Origin: Quercus robur
Lineage: Eukaryota > Streptophyta > Magnoliopsida > Fagales > Fagaceae
NCBI RefSeq assembly: GCF_932294415.1
Contig: NC_065535.1
Coordinates: 94,752,862 to 94,816,861, forward strand
Direction: 5' to 3'
DNA: 64,000 nt
Shown here: positions 34,284-45,675 of the stretch, one piece after another
Position numbering within the stretch: position 1 is the stretch's first letter
Layout of the letters: every line of letters begins with the position of its first letter
The notes under the pieces: generated by a model
The model's database searches: none
Seen by the model: only the letters and a program-made list of their open reading frames with translations
What the model was told of the DNA's origin: nothing
Position numbers and translations under genes: made by a program

Positions 34284-34500
34284 CTTGAAAGGACCTAGTT
34301 AAAGCTTCAAGAAAAATTCACACATAGGAGAGAGACTGAGAGATCAGGGTCTTGAATCTTATATAAATCAACACAACAATGGCTATTTAAGGTTTCTCTT
34401 TACGAGTTCTATTTGGAATTGGATTACTTGTTCTATTTCTATGTGGACTACGGCATCTTAAGGTATTTGGTTTTCCTAAATATTAGCACTACGTCGGTGA
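33528..34500 (-). repeat. Segmental duplication copy A (intron, exon 1, promoter)
   Basis: Sequence from AAAAGAGATTAGATTAACAT through the intron, exon 1, promoter and upstream GTCGGTGA is repeated at 55222-56412 (copy B) and partly at 61158-61830 (copy C). Relative to B, copy A lacks a stretch of about 60 bp near 33586. It is interrupted after GTCGGTGA by the inverted-repeat element and resumes at 44242 (AAAATATTAGCAC) as far as about 44282. Confidence 0.85.
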
Positions 34501-34725
34501 TATTTGAGTTTAACTTCTGTGCGGAGGTGGCGAAAAAGAAGTGATTTACCTCACCCAATTAATGAAAGCCACGTCATCATTTTATAGACAAATCAATACA
34601 CCCAGCACACACAATCATAGCACCGGAGCTAAACCCCAAATCTTCTCTCCTCCTCTCTTCTTAGCACCGGATCTCTACGCCGCCACATACACCGCCGCAC
34701 GCGTCGCTTCCTGCGTCTGAAAATT

Positions 34726-35963
34726 ATGTCGGAGCCTTCGCAAGTGTGGTGTCACTACCTCAAGGTGTGTTCTTTGAAGATTTGTTATTTCCCCAAATTT
34801 TGGATTTCGAAATATTGATGGGTTTGAGGTATTTTTTGGATATCAATCACTTGATTTGGTATGGGTTTTCCTGGTTTTTGTATTTTCATGGGTTTTGATC
34901 GGATTATTAAGTTATAGGTTCAAAGCCTAAAAAAAATCTGATTGGGGTTCTTCATTTTTTTTTTTCCAGCTAGCTTGGGTTCTTACTTATTATGTTTCAG
35001 CTCCAAATCATGATTCTTGTGGGCTTCCTTTTTAATTTATGAAAATTTTTTGAGGTTTTCTGTGTATTTGGATCCCCTGTATTGCTTTGTTATTGTTCTT
35101 TTGAAAGGATTCATTTAGTTAGTTGAATCGTTCTTTATGTTAATAGTTAATACATACCATTCATGTTCTTATAATATATACCGTGGGAATTTGCTGAGGG
35201 AATGTGAGTTAGTGAGATTGATTAAATGCAATGAAGTAAAACCAAGGTAGCACCAGCTTTGGTCTAATTTTGTTTCAGCTCTATAACCACGTTTAAATCG
35301 TTGGAGAAAAAGAACAATGAAACAAAATTAGACCACAGGGCAACGAAGGGTATCGAGATTGGTAGAATGCAAATAATGCAGTATATTTAAGGTTGGGTAA
35401 CTTGCCTGTATTATTGAGCATAACAATCACATTTGATATCTGTCTTGCTAACACAAAATAGTCTTGCATTGAACATACTTTCATAAAAAGGATGTCTTTA
35501 TCACTTCATTTTAGTTTCTACAAATGCAATTCTAGATTTGTACATAAAGATTTATGAAGGCTAACTTTTGAGTGTGTTAGCTTATCAACGTCCATGAATG
35601 ATAAATTATAGATTGAACTGCCAAATGGGTGCTATCATATGGCTTTGTATCGGCTAAGTTCACGAGTTAGCCAACAAAGTTTTTGTTGATGGTTACGAGT
35701 GTTCTCAAGATGTATATGACTTCTTGTTCTTTTTTTTTTTTTTTTTTTTAAATGACTTCTCAAGATTCAAGTGGGTTTTTAAGTGTTTATATTGTCTAAT
35801 TTCTTTTGTTAATGTTAGCTGCAACTTATTATGTTTTTCTTTTTTCTGAACTATGATGCAGACAGGTGGTTTTGAATATTTTAAGGAAAATTGCCCTACT
35901 ATCTTGATTGAAATCTTGGAGTATGAGGCTAGAGTTAGTGAACACTCTGTCATCCAATGCTAG
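34726..35963 (+). pseudogene. Captured gene fragment, left arm
   Basis: Exon 34726-34764 encodes MSEPSQVWCHYLK, followed by a GTGTGT donor. After an intron of about 1.1 kb, acceptor ATGATGCAG leads to 35862-35963 encoding [33 protein letters not shown] and a TAG stop, giving a 46-residue spliced frame. The right arm shows CGG at the stop position, so the parental protein was longer. The family was not recognised. Treated as a truncated transposon-carried copy that could still be transcribed. Confidence 0.5.
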
Positions 35964-36439
35964 CATGGAAATGAAGCCTAAAAATCATGTATTTTGGAGA
36001 ACAATTGAATCAGCAAAAGTCACTTCCTAGATTTGGTTTTCTATTTAAATAACTGTGGAGGGGATAAAGCCCTGAAATGAGGAAATTTTATATTTGAACT
36101 TTCTCTACTTCTTGCTCTTTTCACAGCAAAACCTTGTATTTTTGAGAACAATTGAATTTATAAATCATGCAATTGGCATATTGCAAGTGGTAATTGACTT
36201 ATTACAGAAGTTGTGTAAATAGTACCTTTGGCATCGCGATGTAATCTTTTAGAGATCTATCTAGTGGCAAATGGCAATTGTTTCTCTATTAAATCTTTCG
36301 ACATCACTAAAATAGACTTCCACCAATTATTTCTCCATATTAAATTGTTGAAGGAATCGGCTAGTTTACAAGAAGGTGAATAAAACTTTAAATTTTTATC
36401 AACACATCTCAAAAACTTTTAATCATTTCTTTCCAGTAA

Positions 36440-36860
36440 TATAAAACCTGTCACAATTTAATATTTAAAGGATCATGAGATTGATAAGTACTCCATACAA
36501 TTGTTGAAAAGTTTTTAATTTTATTGTTTAATCTAAAGTATAACCTATCACATAGTTTGAGAATATATTTGAAAATAAAACCTGTCATAATTCTATTTAA
36601 CTGTCTCTAATTCAAAATACATTCATTTGAAACAAATAAAACATGTCATGATATATTGTACGAAAAGAAGATCACAAGATTGGAAATACATTTGAAATGA
36701 AAGCTGTCGTGATATATTGTACAAAAAGAGGATCACAGGATTGCAAATACATTTGCAATAAAACCTGTCGCGGTTTCAGTATACAAAAGAGGATCATACG
36801 ATTGGAAATATATTTAAATAGAACCTATCACAATTCTTTCTAAAAGTTTCTAATTCACAA
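36440..36860. repeat. Decayed 60-bp tandem repeat at the hairpin centre
   Basis: At least four units with the consensus words AAAACCTGTC, ATATTGTACAAAAAGAGGAT, CACAAGATTGGAAATACATT recur at a spacing of about 60 bp between 36640 and 36860, with older units back to 36440. Lies between the two inverted arms. Confidence 0.75.
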
Positions 36861-36919
36861 TACATTAATATGAAAGTTTCAGAAAGTTTTGATGATTCAA
36901 TTGCTCTCCAAAAAACAGG

Positions 36920-38546
36920 ATTTTTAGGATTCATTTCCATGCCGCCGTTGGATGACAGATTGTGCACTAATCTTAGCCACATACTCCAAGAATTCATTCA
37001 AGACAGTAGGGCAGTTTTCCTTTGAAGTATTCAAAACCATCTATCTGCATCACAGCTGGGAAAAAAAATTGAGAATAAGCTGCAGCCAAAATTAGAAGAA
37101 AAATCTAGACAATAAAAACACTTAAACACAACTTGAATCTTGAGAAGTCATTACAAAACGAAGGGCATAACTACACAACAAAGCAACAGAAATATCAAAC
37201 CTAATGGTGAACTTTTAGTCATACTTGCTGTCATCAATCTAGTCTGACAATTTTTTTTAAAATTTTTTTTTATCATCAATCCTAGTTTGACACTCTCACC
37301 AATAGATCTGGAACATTTAGAAAGACTAGCAGTTTTTTAAAAGTATGTCATTAGCATCTGCCGATGTACTTCAATTTTAGTTATGACATTCTCGCAATCA
37401 GATTTTTAATATTTATTAAAATGTTAATTAACTTTTCCTTCTTGTAACAGAATTTTATCAAACATGATTTCTTTGACATTACTGTATGGGGCATAGTACT
37501 AAACCCAGATCAATTGACCCACATTAATGATTTACTAACTTTCAGGATCAGGATCCTTTTTGAGGATATGTTAAAATTTCATTAACTTTTCCTTCTTGTA
37601 ACACAAGTTCATCAAACATGATTTCTTCTACATTAGTGTATGGGGCACTAGTACTAAAAGTAAAAGCCCACCCAGATCAACTGACCCACGTTAATCAAAT
37701 CCACAAGGACATCATGTTAAACCGTGAAATTGTTTAATTAAATTAAAAGAGATAGCATGAAAAAGCAAGCAAGTGAAAATTAAGTCTGAATTAGATGGCA
37801 TGAAAAAACAAAACTATCCGGCCAGGGAGAGGGGAGTGTGGCCGGTAGGTGGGCATATTGAGCGCAATTACTCATTCAGTTATCCTCTCAAATGAGAGTC
37901 CCCTGTATTCTCCAGGCCTTTCCAGTAGAATGCAGTTCAAAATGCAACTTGATAGCAAACTACTTAAGGGCCAAATTTACAAAACTCCTATGGGCTCAGG
38001 GGATAGTTAAACACTTAATATCACAGGTGTGTAATTGAGAATGAGAGAGAGATGCAAACATATTGACTAATAATTCATATTATTTAAACTGAAGGATGAG
38101 TACCATAGCATTCTACCGAATTTTTATTATTTGATCTCGTTTAAGTAAATTTCATATCACATTTTTAAAACATATAAGAATTAAAAAAAAAAAAATCTCA
38201 TTTCCCACGGTATATATTATAGGAACATGAATGGTATGTATGTAAGCATTAACTATTAACATAAAGAACAACTCAACTAACTAAATGAATCCTTTCATAT
38301 TTCAAAAAAAAAAAAAATAAATGAATCCTTTCAAAAGAACAATGGCAAAGCGATACAGGGGATCCAAATACATAGAAAACCTCAAAAAAAAATTCATAAA
38401 TTAAAAAGAAAGCACACAAGAATCATGATTTGGAGCTAAAACATAATAACAAATCAATATTTCGAAATCCAAAATTTGGGGAAATAACAAATCTTCAAAG
38501 AACACACCTTGAGGTAGTGACACCACACTTGCGAAGGCTCCGACAT
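36920..38546 (-). pseudogene. Captured gene fragment, right arm
   Basis: Inverted copy of the left-arm fragment. The exon at 38508-38546 again encodes MSEPSQVWCHYLK. The second exon (about 36926-37044) starts after ACAGCTG.GATGCAG and reads GFEYF, then carries a one-base insertion before ENCPTVLNEFLEYVAKISAQ and SVIQRRHGNE. It is frameshifted and so not translatable as one piece. The intron has gained extra sequence, including a 140-bp direct repeat at about 37410-37535 and 37565-37700. Confidence 0.5.
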
Positions 38547-38786
38547 AATTTTCAGACGCAGGAAGGACGCGTGCGGCGGTGTATGTGGCGGCGTAGAGCT
38601 CCGGTGCTAAGAAGAGAGGAGGAGAGGAGATTTGGGGTTTAGCTCTCCAGATCTGAAACTATCGTGTGTGAGGATGATTGTAGATTTAATGAGTTATGAT
38701 TGTGTGTGCTGGGGTGTATTGATTTTTCTGTAAAATAATGACGTGGCTTTCATTAATTGGGTGGCGTAAATCACTTTTTTTTCGGC

Positions 38787-38803
38787 ACCTCCGGACAGAA
38801 GTT
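38787..38803. repeat. LINE target-site duplication, left copy
   Basis: ACCTCCGGACAGAAGTT, repeated exactly at 44218-44234 on the other side of the LINE. It is part of the right TIR of the inverted-repeat element. Confidence 0.9.
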
Positions 38804-39007
38804 TTTTATTTTATTTTGAAAATAGATAGAAGTATATTAAAAAAACTGAAGGAGTACAAAGTCTGCTGTAGGGGTGGCTCCCACAGACCAGACCCCAACA
38901 GTCAATACAATCAAAAGGAAAAGAAAACTATAAATCAAAAGGAAAATAAAACTATAAAGTAAAATGTATGCAAGAATCACAAAAGTGAGGGTAGCACACT
39001 CAGGTGC

Positions 39008-42000
39008 TCAGATGGTAGGCCTGCTACGAGTGAAACGTTGGTATTCGTCCAATAACGTTTCTGCACTCTTGAGTATTGCATGCGGCGGGGTTTGAGACGC
39101 TTCAAAGTAAAATCTATTTCACGCGTTCCATATGGACCATGTCACCATGGCCCACAACTCAAATTCTTTGCGGGACAACCTTCCCTTTAAAGATTGGGCT
39201 AAGCTGAAGAACGTCCTAGCCGAGGAGTCACTCTTCTGCAATTTTCCTTTGACAAGAGCCCATACATTTCGTGCTAAAGGGCACTGCCACAGGATATGGA
39301 GAACCGTCTCATCACTCGAACCACACACCGCACATTTAGGGTCAATGGGTACTCGCCGACGTGCTAAGTTTGCTCGAGTAGGTAGGATATCCGAGCTAGC
39401 CCCCCACACGAAGTTTCGTACCTTAGGAGGGATAGGTAACTGCCACAGCCAGTTCCACATGGGCTTGTCTTCTTGCACCCTGGAGTGTTCGTCGTTCCCT
39501 GTCCTATTCATCCGGAGTGATACTTGATAAGCAGTTCGAACCGAAAACGTTTGGGCCTTATTTTCATTCCATATTAGTGTATCTCGACCCTCTAAACTCC
39601 CCAGGCGAATCCGCAGAACTTCATCTCTCAACGGTGGTTGAAACCAAGCATTGACCTTCCCCCTGTCCCACTGTTTAGTTTGTGGGTTTATAAAGTCCAC
39701 CACCCTTAACATCAAGTCCACCCCATCATGAAAAGTCGGGGTGTGAGGTAGCCACTTGTGAGACTGAATACCAACCGAGCTCCCATCGCCGATTTTCCAT
39801 ATGGATCCCATCCTAATTAGCTCCCTAGCATTGAGGAGACTACACCACACGTAAGAGGGGTTGCACCCAAGTTTGGCCTCCATGAATGAGCATGTGGGGA
39901 AGTACCTTGCTTTGTACACTCGGTAGAACAACGAGTGTGTCCCATGGATGAGTCTCCACGCCTGCTTAGCCAACATCGCAAGGTTAAACGCATGAATATC
40001 GCGAAAGCCCACCCCCCCTCTATTCTTAGGAGTGCACAGCTTGCCCCAGTTGATCCAGTGAATTTTCTGCTCATTTCGAGTCTGCCCCCACCAATACTTT
40101 GCCAATACTGAGTTCATCCCATCACATACAGCTCTAAGGATTTTGAAGATGCTCATCAAGTACGTAGATATTGCCTAGGCCACCGTCTTAATGAGGACTT
40201 CTCTCCCAGCCTTAGAGATTTTTTTTTTCTTCCACCCCATCACCCTTTTAGAGATCCTTTCCTGAAGATCCTTGAAGGTACTGACTTTTGATCTGCCCCC
40301 CATTATGGGTAAACTTAGATATTTTTCGCAGCTTGTCATTACCTGCGCCCCAAACATAGATTGAATATTTTCTTGAACCTCTCGACGTGTGTTCCTGCTA
40401 AAGAACAATGCAGTCTTTTGGCGATTAATAACCTGCTCCGAAGCCTTTTCGTACTGGGCTAGCATGTCCATCAACCGACAACATTCATCCGTTTTTGCTT
40501 CACTAAACAGTAGGCTATCGTCAGCGAAAAGAAGGTGAGAGATACGCACCCCACCCTGACAAGAAGTAAGTCCTTTCAAGTGGCGGGTTTCAGTCGCCTT
40601 TCGCAGCAAGGAGGAGAGCCCTTCAGCGCAAAAAAGGAAGAGGTATGGAGACAATGGGTCCCCTTGCTTGATGCCTCTAGAGGGGGAGACATATCCGCAA
40701 GGTTCGCCATTAATAATGATGGAGTAAGAGGTTGTACGTACTGTCAGCATTGCGAGGTCCACCCACTGCATTGGAAAACCGATTCTCAACATGATTTTTT
40801 CAAGGAATTCCCATTCCACCCTACTGTAAGCCTTGCTAACATCAAGCTCGACTGCCATGTGCCCGACCTTCCCTCTCCGCCTATTCCGCATCCTGTGTAT
40901 CATTTCATATGCAACAGAAGTATTATCTGTGATAAGCCGTCAGGTACAAATGCACTTTCGGAGTCCGAGATAACATTAGATAATATAGGTTTCACCCGAT
41001 TCGCAAGTACTTTTGAGATAATCCTTGAGACAACGTTACCCAAACTTATAGGACGGTATTCAGTGATGAGTTGAGGATCCTTCTTTTTAGGAATTAGCAT
41101 AATATGTGTATAGTTCATTTTATGCAAGTACCTCCCTGAGTGTAAGACAGAAAAAATCGCTGCAGTGACGTCGTGCCCTACAACGTGCCAAAATCTTTGG
41201 AAAAAGAAGGGAGACATACCGTCCGGGCCTGGTGACTTAGAGGGGTGCATCTGGAAGAGGGCTGCCCGGACCTCCTCCTCGGTGTATGAACACATCAAGC
41301 TCCTTGCCATCTCTTCAATCACTACGTTATCCACAGAGCTTAGCACATCCTCCATGCTAAGTTCCGTTGAAGCAGTGAACAAATCTTTGTAGTATGCTTC
41401 TGCTATGGCTGCTATCTCCCCTGTATTTGTGCACTAAACCCCATTTGAATCATGCAGGCCCTCGATGGTATTTTTCCTGCATCGTTGGCTAGCCCGTTGG
41501 TGAAAATACTTCGTGTTCTTGTCTCCAGCGGGAAGCCAGATGGACCGAGATCGTTGACGCCAGAACACCTCTTTGTGGTGTAGAAGGTCATTAATCTCTC
41601 TTCGAACCTCATTTATTTAGTCCAAATTTTCCCCGAAACCCACTGCCCTTAGCTCCTCCAGCTCACCCTGTTTGGTGTTTAACTTGTCCCGGGTGTTCCC
41701 GAAGGTATTCCTACTCCAAGCCACGAGGTCCATCCTGCACCTTTTAATTTTTTCAAACAAACAAAACATAGGACTACCTATAGGTTGATTTTGTGTCCAA
41801 GAGGTTCTAATCTGGTCTTCACACTCTGGGTGGGCCACCCACTTCTCCTCGAACCGGTGAAGCTTTGTTTTTCGGTGATGGCGTAAACCAGTGGGCTCAG
41901 TGGTTAACAAGATGGGGTCATGGTCAGAATAGACTGCTGTCATGTGAAGGACTTTTGCCTGTGGGTAAAGCTCTCGCCAATCCTACGAAGCACAAACCCG

Positions 42001-42591
42001 ATCAAGTCGTTGTTCCACAAAGTCAACCCCATGTCTTCCGTTTCTCCATGTGTATCTATAGCCTTGAAAGCCCAAGTCCACTAGCCCGCAGTGAAGAAGT
42101 GTGGTCTGGAAATCCTGCATGGGTCGTAGCGGTTTGGGGGTTCAGCCATTCCTCTCATCAGAGTTGAGGATTTCGTTAAAATCGCCGAGACACACCCAAG
42201 GAAGTGATGCCCGACCCGCTAGATGCCTCATCAAATGCCATGTCTCACACTTTAGCCTTTCTTCAGGGTGCCCATAAACCCCTGTCAGTCGCCAAAGTAA
42301 TTGCGATGGGGAAGAAATATGGATGTCAATGTGGTTAGGGGAGTAGGTCTGGGTAGAGACCACCACTTTATTCTTCCAAAGCAAAGCAAGCCCACCACTA
42401 CGGTTCACACTAGGCACAACTAGCATCGAGGGAAACTCCAACTCCGTTTTAATGGACTGCATCTCACTGACTTTCAATTTTGTTTCCATAAGAAACAAAA
42501 TTGTCGGTCCTTTTTTTCTTACCAAATCGGTAAGTACTTGAACTACCCGGCGGTTCCCAAGCCCCCGGCAATTCCAGCTCATGATGATCAC
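39008..42591 (-). pseudogene. LINE ORF2: endonuclease, reverse transcriptase, zf-RVT
   Basis: Order on the minus strand: apurinic endonuclease domain from ATG at 42591 (MSWNCRGLGN, METK, GDFNE at 42.2 kb, then SDHDPILL near 41.92 kb); reverse transcriptase at 41.3-40.2 kb (SKSPGPDGMSPFF, YRPISLGNV, ELDVSKAYSRVEWEF, GIKQGDPLSPYLFLF, catalytic FADDSLLF); zf-RVT zinc-binding domain at 40.1-39.1 kb (WQLPIPPKVRNFVW, CAVCGSSDETVLHILWQC). The frame breaks near 42.14, 41.6, 41.4, 40.9 and 40.17 kb, and a TGA follows WSIWNA at 39119-39121, beyond which ETLLDEYQRFTRSRPTI reads on to TGA at 39008. A separate RNase H domain was not seen. It would nick DNA and copy LINE RNA if intact; here it is dead. Confidence 0.92.
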
Positions 42592-42599
42592 GGTGTTCG

Positions 42600-44042
42600 G
42601 CGGGGCTGAGAGGCAGCCGCCGCCGTTGGAATAGTTGGTTTAGTTTCATCGGCCAAAACCTTTTGCCGCTTATTCTTCTCCTTCTCTGCATTAGAAACTT
42701 CTTTGTGCTTGTGGTCTCGTTCAACTCTCTTAGTACCAACCCGAGTGAAAGAGTTGGTGGGTTTGTCTTTCTTTTCATTGCATTGGGTTTGTGAAGTTGT
42801 TTTTCACGTAGTTGCTTTTTGTGGAAAATTACTAGTAGACCCCTTCTCCCATGCACGTGAATGTGGTTTCACTTTTGGCACGGATTGGGTCACGTGACCT
42901 TCTTTACTTTCTTGTTTATCCATACTATATAATATAGGTACAGTGAAAAGGTCATGTGTTGGAATGTCTGAAACCATAGAGTGTCGGTGTGGGCTGTCAT
43001 GGGGTTGGCAGGTCTGTTTCGGTGTATGGTCGACTTCTATGGGATTTGGTTTCAAGGTGTTAGGTTCTGGTGGCAACTTTTGCTTGATCTGTGGAGAAAA
43101 ATTGTCTTTGTCAGTCCCATGAATTCTGGATTTTCCGCCTTCGCAGGTGTCTACGTTTACAGTGCCTCGAAAATCGGTGTTGTCGGTCACATCACTCAGA
43201 TTCAACCTTGGAGTTTCCGTGACCTGTGCGTCCCTTAGTGGCGTCGAAGTCGCCAGCGTTGGTCTGTGCCGTGGAGGGCTGTCCTCGGTACTTTGTGGAC
43301 TGCCTGGTTTTGTTCGAATCCTAGCGCGAAGCCATTCTCCGTATGGCCTACTCTCGGTGGTTCCTTCGTACAGATGAGGGCATCAGTTTGCATCGTGACC
43401 CACTTTACCACACTGAAAGCACATTCCGACGAGCCTCTCGTACTTGTAAGCAACCTTGACTTGGTCGCCTTCTGGACTTACCACCTGACCGCCTCTCCGT
43501 ATTGGTTTCTTAAGCGGTATCTCCACTCTAATCCGCAGAAAGCGGGCCTGGTTCGACGCGAGTTCCTTACAGTCTACTTCCATCACTCGCCCGATACCCC
43601 GACCGATATCCAGCCCCGCTTCCTCGTTGATGAGGTCGAAAGGCAGACCCCATACCTGGACCCATATTGGCAAACACGTGAACCGAACTGACCTGGCTGT
43701 CAAACCCATCTCCCATCTCTGCAACACCAACATATTGTTCTCGAAGCTCCACGGATCGTTGTCCCACACCCATTAGTTGGCTTTCCAATGAGAACCTGAA
43801 TTGAAACAGTCCTTCCCCAACTTCTACGATTTTGAGGTTGCTACCCATTTTCCACACAGACCATAGGAGGTTTTTTGCAGCTCTTGCATTGAATGGGCAA
43901 GTGGTCATGAATTTTCCGATGAGGCTAAGGGAGTATTCCTCAAGAATCCCGTCCCTACCGGCCGCTCATATGGTGATAAGCTCCTCCTCTTCAGATGTTA
44001 ATGAAATGTTTTGGATCCGTTCAATGAAGTCAGAATCCATTT
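42600..44042 (-). pseudogene. LINE ORF1: DUF4283 and CCHC zinc-knuckle protein
   Basis: From ATG at 44042 (MDSDFIERIQNISLTSEEEE) the frame meets TGA near 43970 and then continues through the DUF4283 core (LLWSVWKMGSNLKIVEVGEG, LFQFRFSLES). A one-base shift near 43770-43790 leads to WSFENNMLVLQRWEMG, LPIWVQVWGLPFDL and the knuckle CFQCGKVGHDAN. A Pro/Thr/Lys-rich tail in other frames runs to about 42600. It is the nucleic-acid-binding ORF1 typical of plant L1 elements; non-functional here. Confidence 0.85.
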
Positions 44043-44217
44043 AGGAAGAAGAGAGGGAGGGGAAAAGAAGTATACTGTATGAGGAGGAAAAGTTACGAAT
44101 ATGTCCGCTCTTACTCTCCACCGGTAGAGCCACGGTCAGAGGATAAGAGAAGGAGGGCTCACCCTTGGTGAGAGGAAACACTCCTACGAGAGGAGAAAAA
44201 TAGAATTCACCAAAGTT

Positions 44218-44234
44218 ACCTCCGGACAGAAGTT
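44218..44234. repeat. LINE target-site duplication, right copy
   Basis: Exact repeat of 38787-38803. It is followed by AAACTCA, the outer end of the interrupted TIR. Confidence 0.9.
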
Positions 44235-44546
44235 AAACTCATAAAATATTAGCACAATGCGAGTCCATATCAGGTTTAACAAAAGAGAAGAGAGGTTTTA
44301 CGCCACCAATGAGGAGCTGCCACGTCAGATATTCAATGAGGACTCAATACACTCTATCACAACGAATTGTAGCTCAAATAAAACCAAAATCACCAAACAG
44401 AACGTGTTCAGAAGCCTTACCTGGAGAAAACAGCACCAACACCAACGCCTCCTCTCCTCTGACCAACGGAGCTCCTCCTCGCCACTGGAGCCGGTGCCCA
44501 CGCACCCAAATGCTTCGGTTTGTTCCGATTAACCCTTTATTGTTTG

Positions 44547-45660
44547 TGAAAGTTCAAAAACGTGTACAAAAACACTTTTGAACGTTTAGACCCCCAAAAA
44601 CCAATTTAATCAATACAAGCAATATGTTAAACAACTAGTGTGCGGAAACTTAACATATGCTATAACATGGAATTGATTAAACAACTATCTAAGCCACATC
44701 AAAATAAACCACAGCAGATTAATGTAAAGGCAGAGATAGAGAGGAAGGAAGATGCAAACACAGCGATAACACCAGATATGTTATCGAAGAGGAAACCGAA
44801 GACCTCGGCGAAAAACCTCTCCGCCGCCCTCCAAGCGGTAATCAATCCACTAGAAAATACAGTTGGGATACAAGGACAGCAATAGACCCTCCAAGCCTAA
44901 TCTACCCAATGCACCTAAGCCCTCCAAGCTTCTTGCTCCAACGAGGTTGCGCCGAACCTTTTTCTTTTCTAGCTTTCCGGATTCCGCTACTACACCGTAG
45001 CATCAACCAATAAAGATTGGCTCCTTCCTAACTGCTTCCCAGAACTCCAAACGTCTGTCTCACAGAGATGATAATGGTGAGAACCAGGTTTGGTATAATG
45101 GCCTCTCAAGGATTTGACAATGGAGAGGAAGAGAGTGAGGGATTTTGATGAGACTCTAAGGTAGAGATTGTGGGTGAAATAATCTGGTTTTTCTTTAGGG
45201 TTTCTCTCTCAAAATTCTCTCTGGAAGCTCTCTTTCAATTGTGGGTTAAAAGGGTATTTATACTGGAGTGAAGAGGAATGCGAAACGTCAGGTTTTTCTC
45301 CAAAACAGGGGTGGCTCGCGGCTTGACCTCGCGGCTTGACTAAGTCGCGAGTTCCAGTCGCGAGTTAACCGTATGGCCAGTTGTCCTGTTTTGTCCTGTA
45401 GTGCTCCAGCTAGCATGACTGTTCATCTTCCAGCATGCTTGGCACGTGTGCAGATTCTGGCGGGTTGAAGCCGCGAGTCCAGCCGCGAGTTCCAGCCGCG
45501 ACACTCTGTTTTCTTGCACACTCTTGAGCAATCTTCACACTATCTCACTCACTACCCTTACAACAATCCCACCTAAATACAGGGTTACTAAATGCTGAAT
45601 TACAAGCAAATTTGGCACGGAATAAAGCCAATTAGATGGTTGAATAAATTCAACCTTACA
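44547..45660 (-). repeat. 3' LTR
   Basis: 1114 bp, ends TG...CA. Differs from the other LTR at about four positions (45085, the A/T-to-C site near 45180, a CpG near 45492, and 45536). Contains repeated TCGCGAGTT/CCGCGAG words at 45315-45505. The small ORF at 44640-44885 is repeated in the other LTR and is not a gene. Confidence 0.95.
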
Positions 45661-45675
45661 ATCTCCCCCTTTGGC
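45661..45675 (-). other. Polypurine tract
   Basis: Minus-strand AAAGGGGGAGAT sits immediately inside the 3' LTR, the normal place for plus-strand DNA priming. Confidence 0.85.

Larger units (their letters stand above)
34505..38803. mobile_element. TIR element with long inverted arms and captured gene exons
   Basis: The left end TGAGTTTAACTTCTGTGCGG matches, inverted, the right end at 38787-38803 continued at 44235-44241 (split by a LINE). The similarity runs on beyond 100 bp through AAGTGATTTAC, CACCCAATTAATGAAAGCCA and ACACACAATCAT, and then over most of 34505-36000 against 36870-38803. Each arm carries a promoter-like stretch, a 39-bp exon and a second exon; the roughly 870-bp centre is a decayed tandem repeat. 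No transposase is present. It resembles a Pack-type or foldback element. Copies B and C at 56.26 and 61.68 kb show the empty site. The target duplication is unclear (ATATT on the left against ATAAAATATT on the right). Confidence 0.7.
38804..44217 (-). mobile_element. L1-type LINE, nearly full length, decayed
   Basis: 5.4-kb non-LTR retrotransposon on the minus strand. The T-rich run at 38804-38815 is the poly-A tail, the 5' leader lies near 44050-44217, and a perfect 17-bp target duplication flanks it. It carries a DUF4283/zinc-knuckle ORF1 and an endonuclease-reverse transcriptase ORF2, both with several stops and frameshifts, at least two of them TGA where CGA is expected. The plus-strand open frames across it are shadows. 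Confidence 0.93.

Noticed and set aside
42981-43691. Long plus-strand open frames across 39-44 kb
   Set aside because: They lie antisense to the LINE ORF1/ORF2 and encode no recognisable domain; the minus-strand reading explains the region.
44640-44885. 81-codon open frame, identical at 51908-52153
   Set aside because: It is in the LTRs and simply repeated with them; no gene features.
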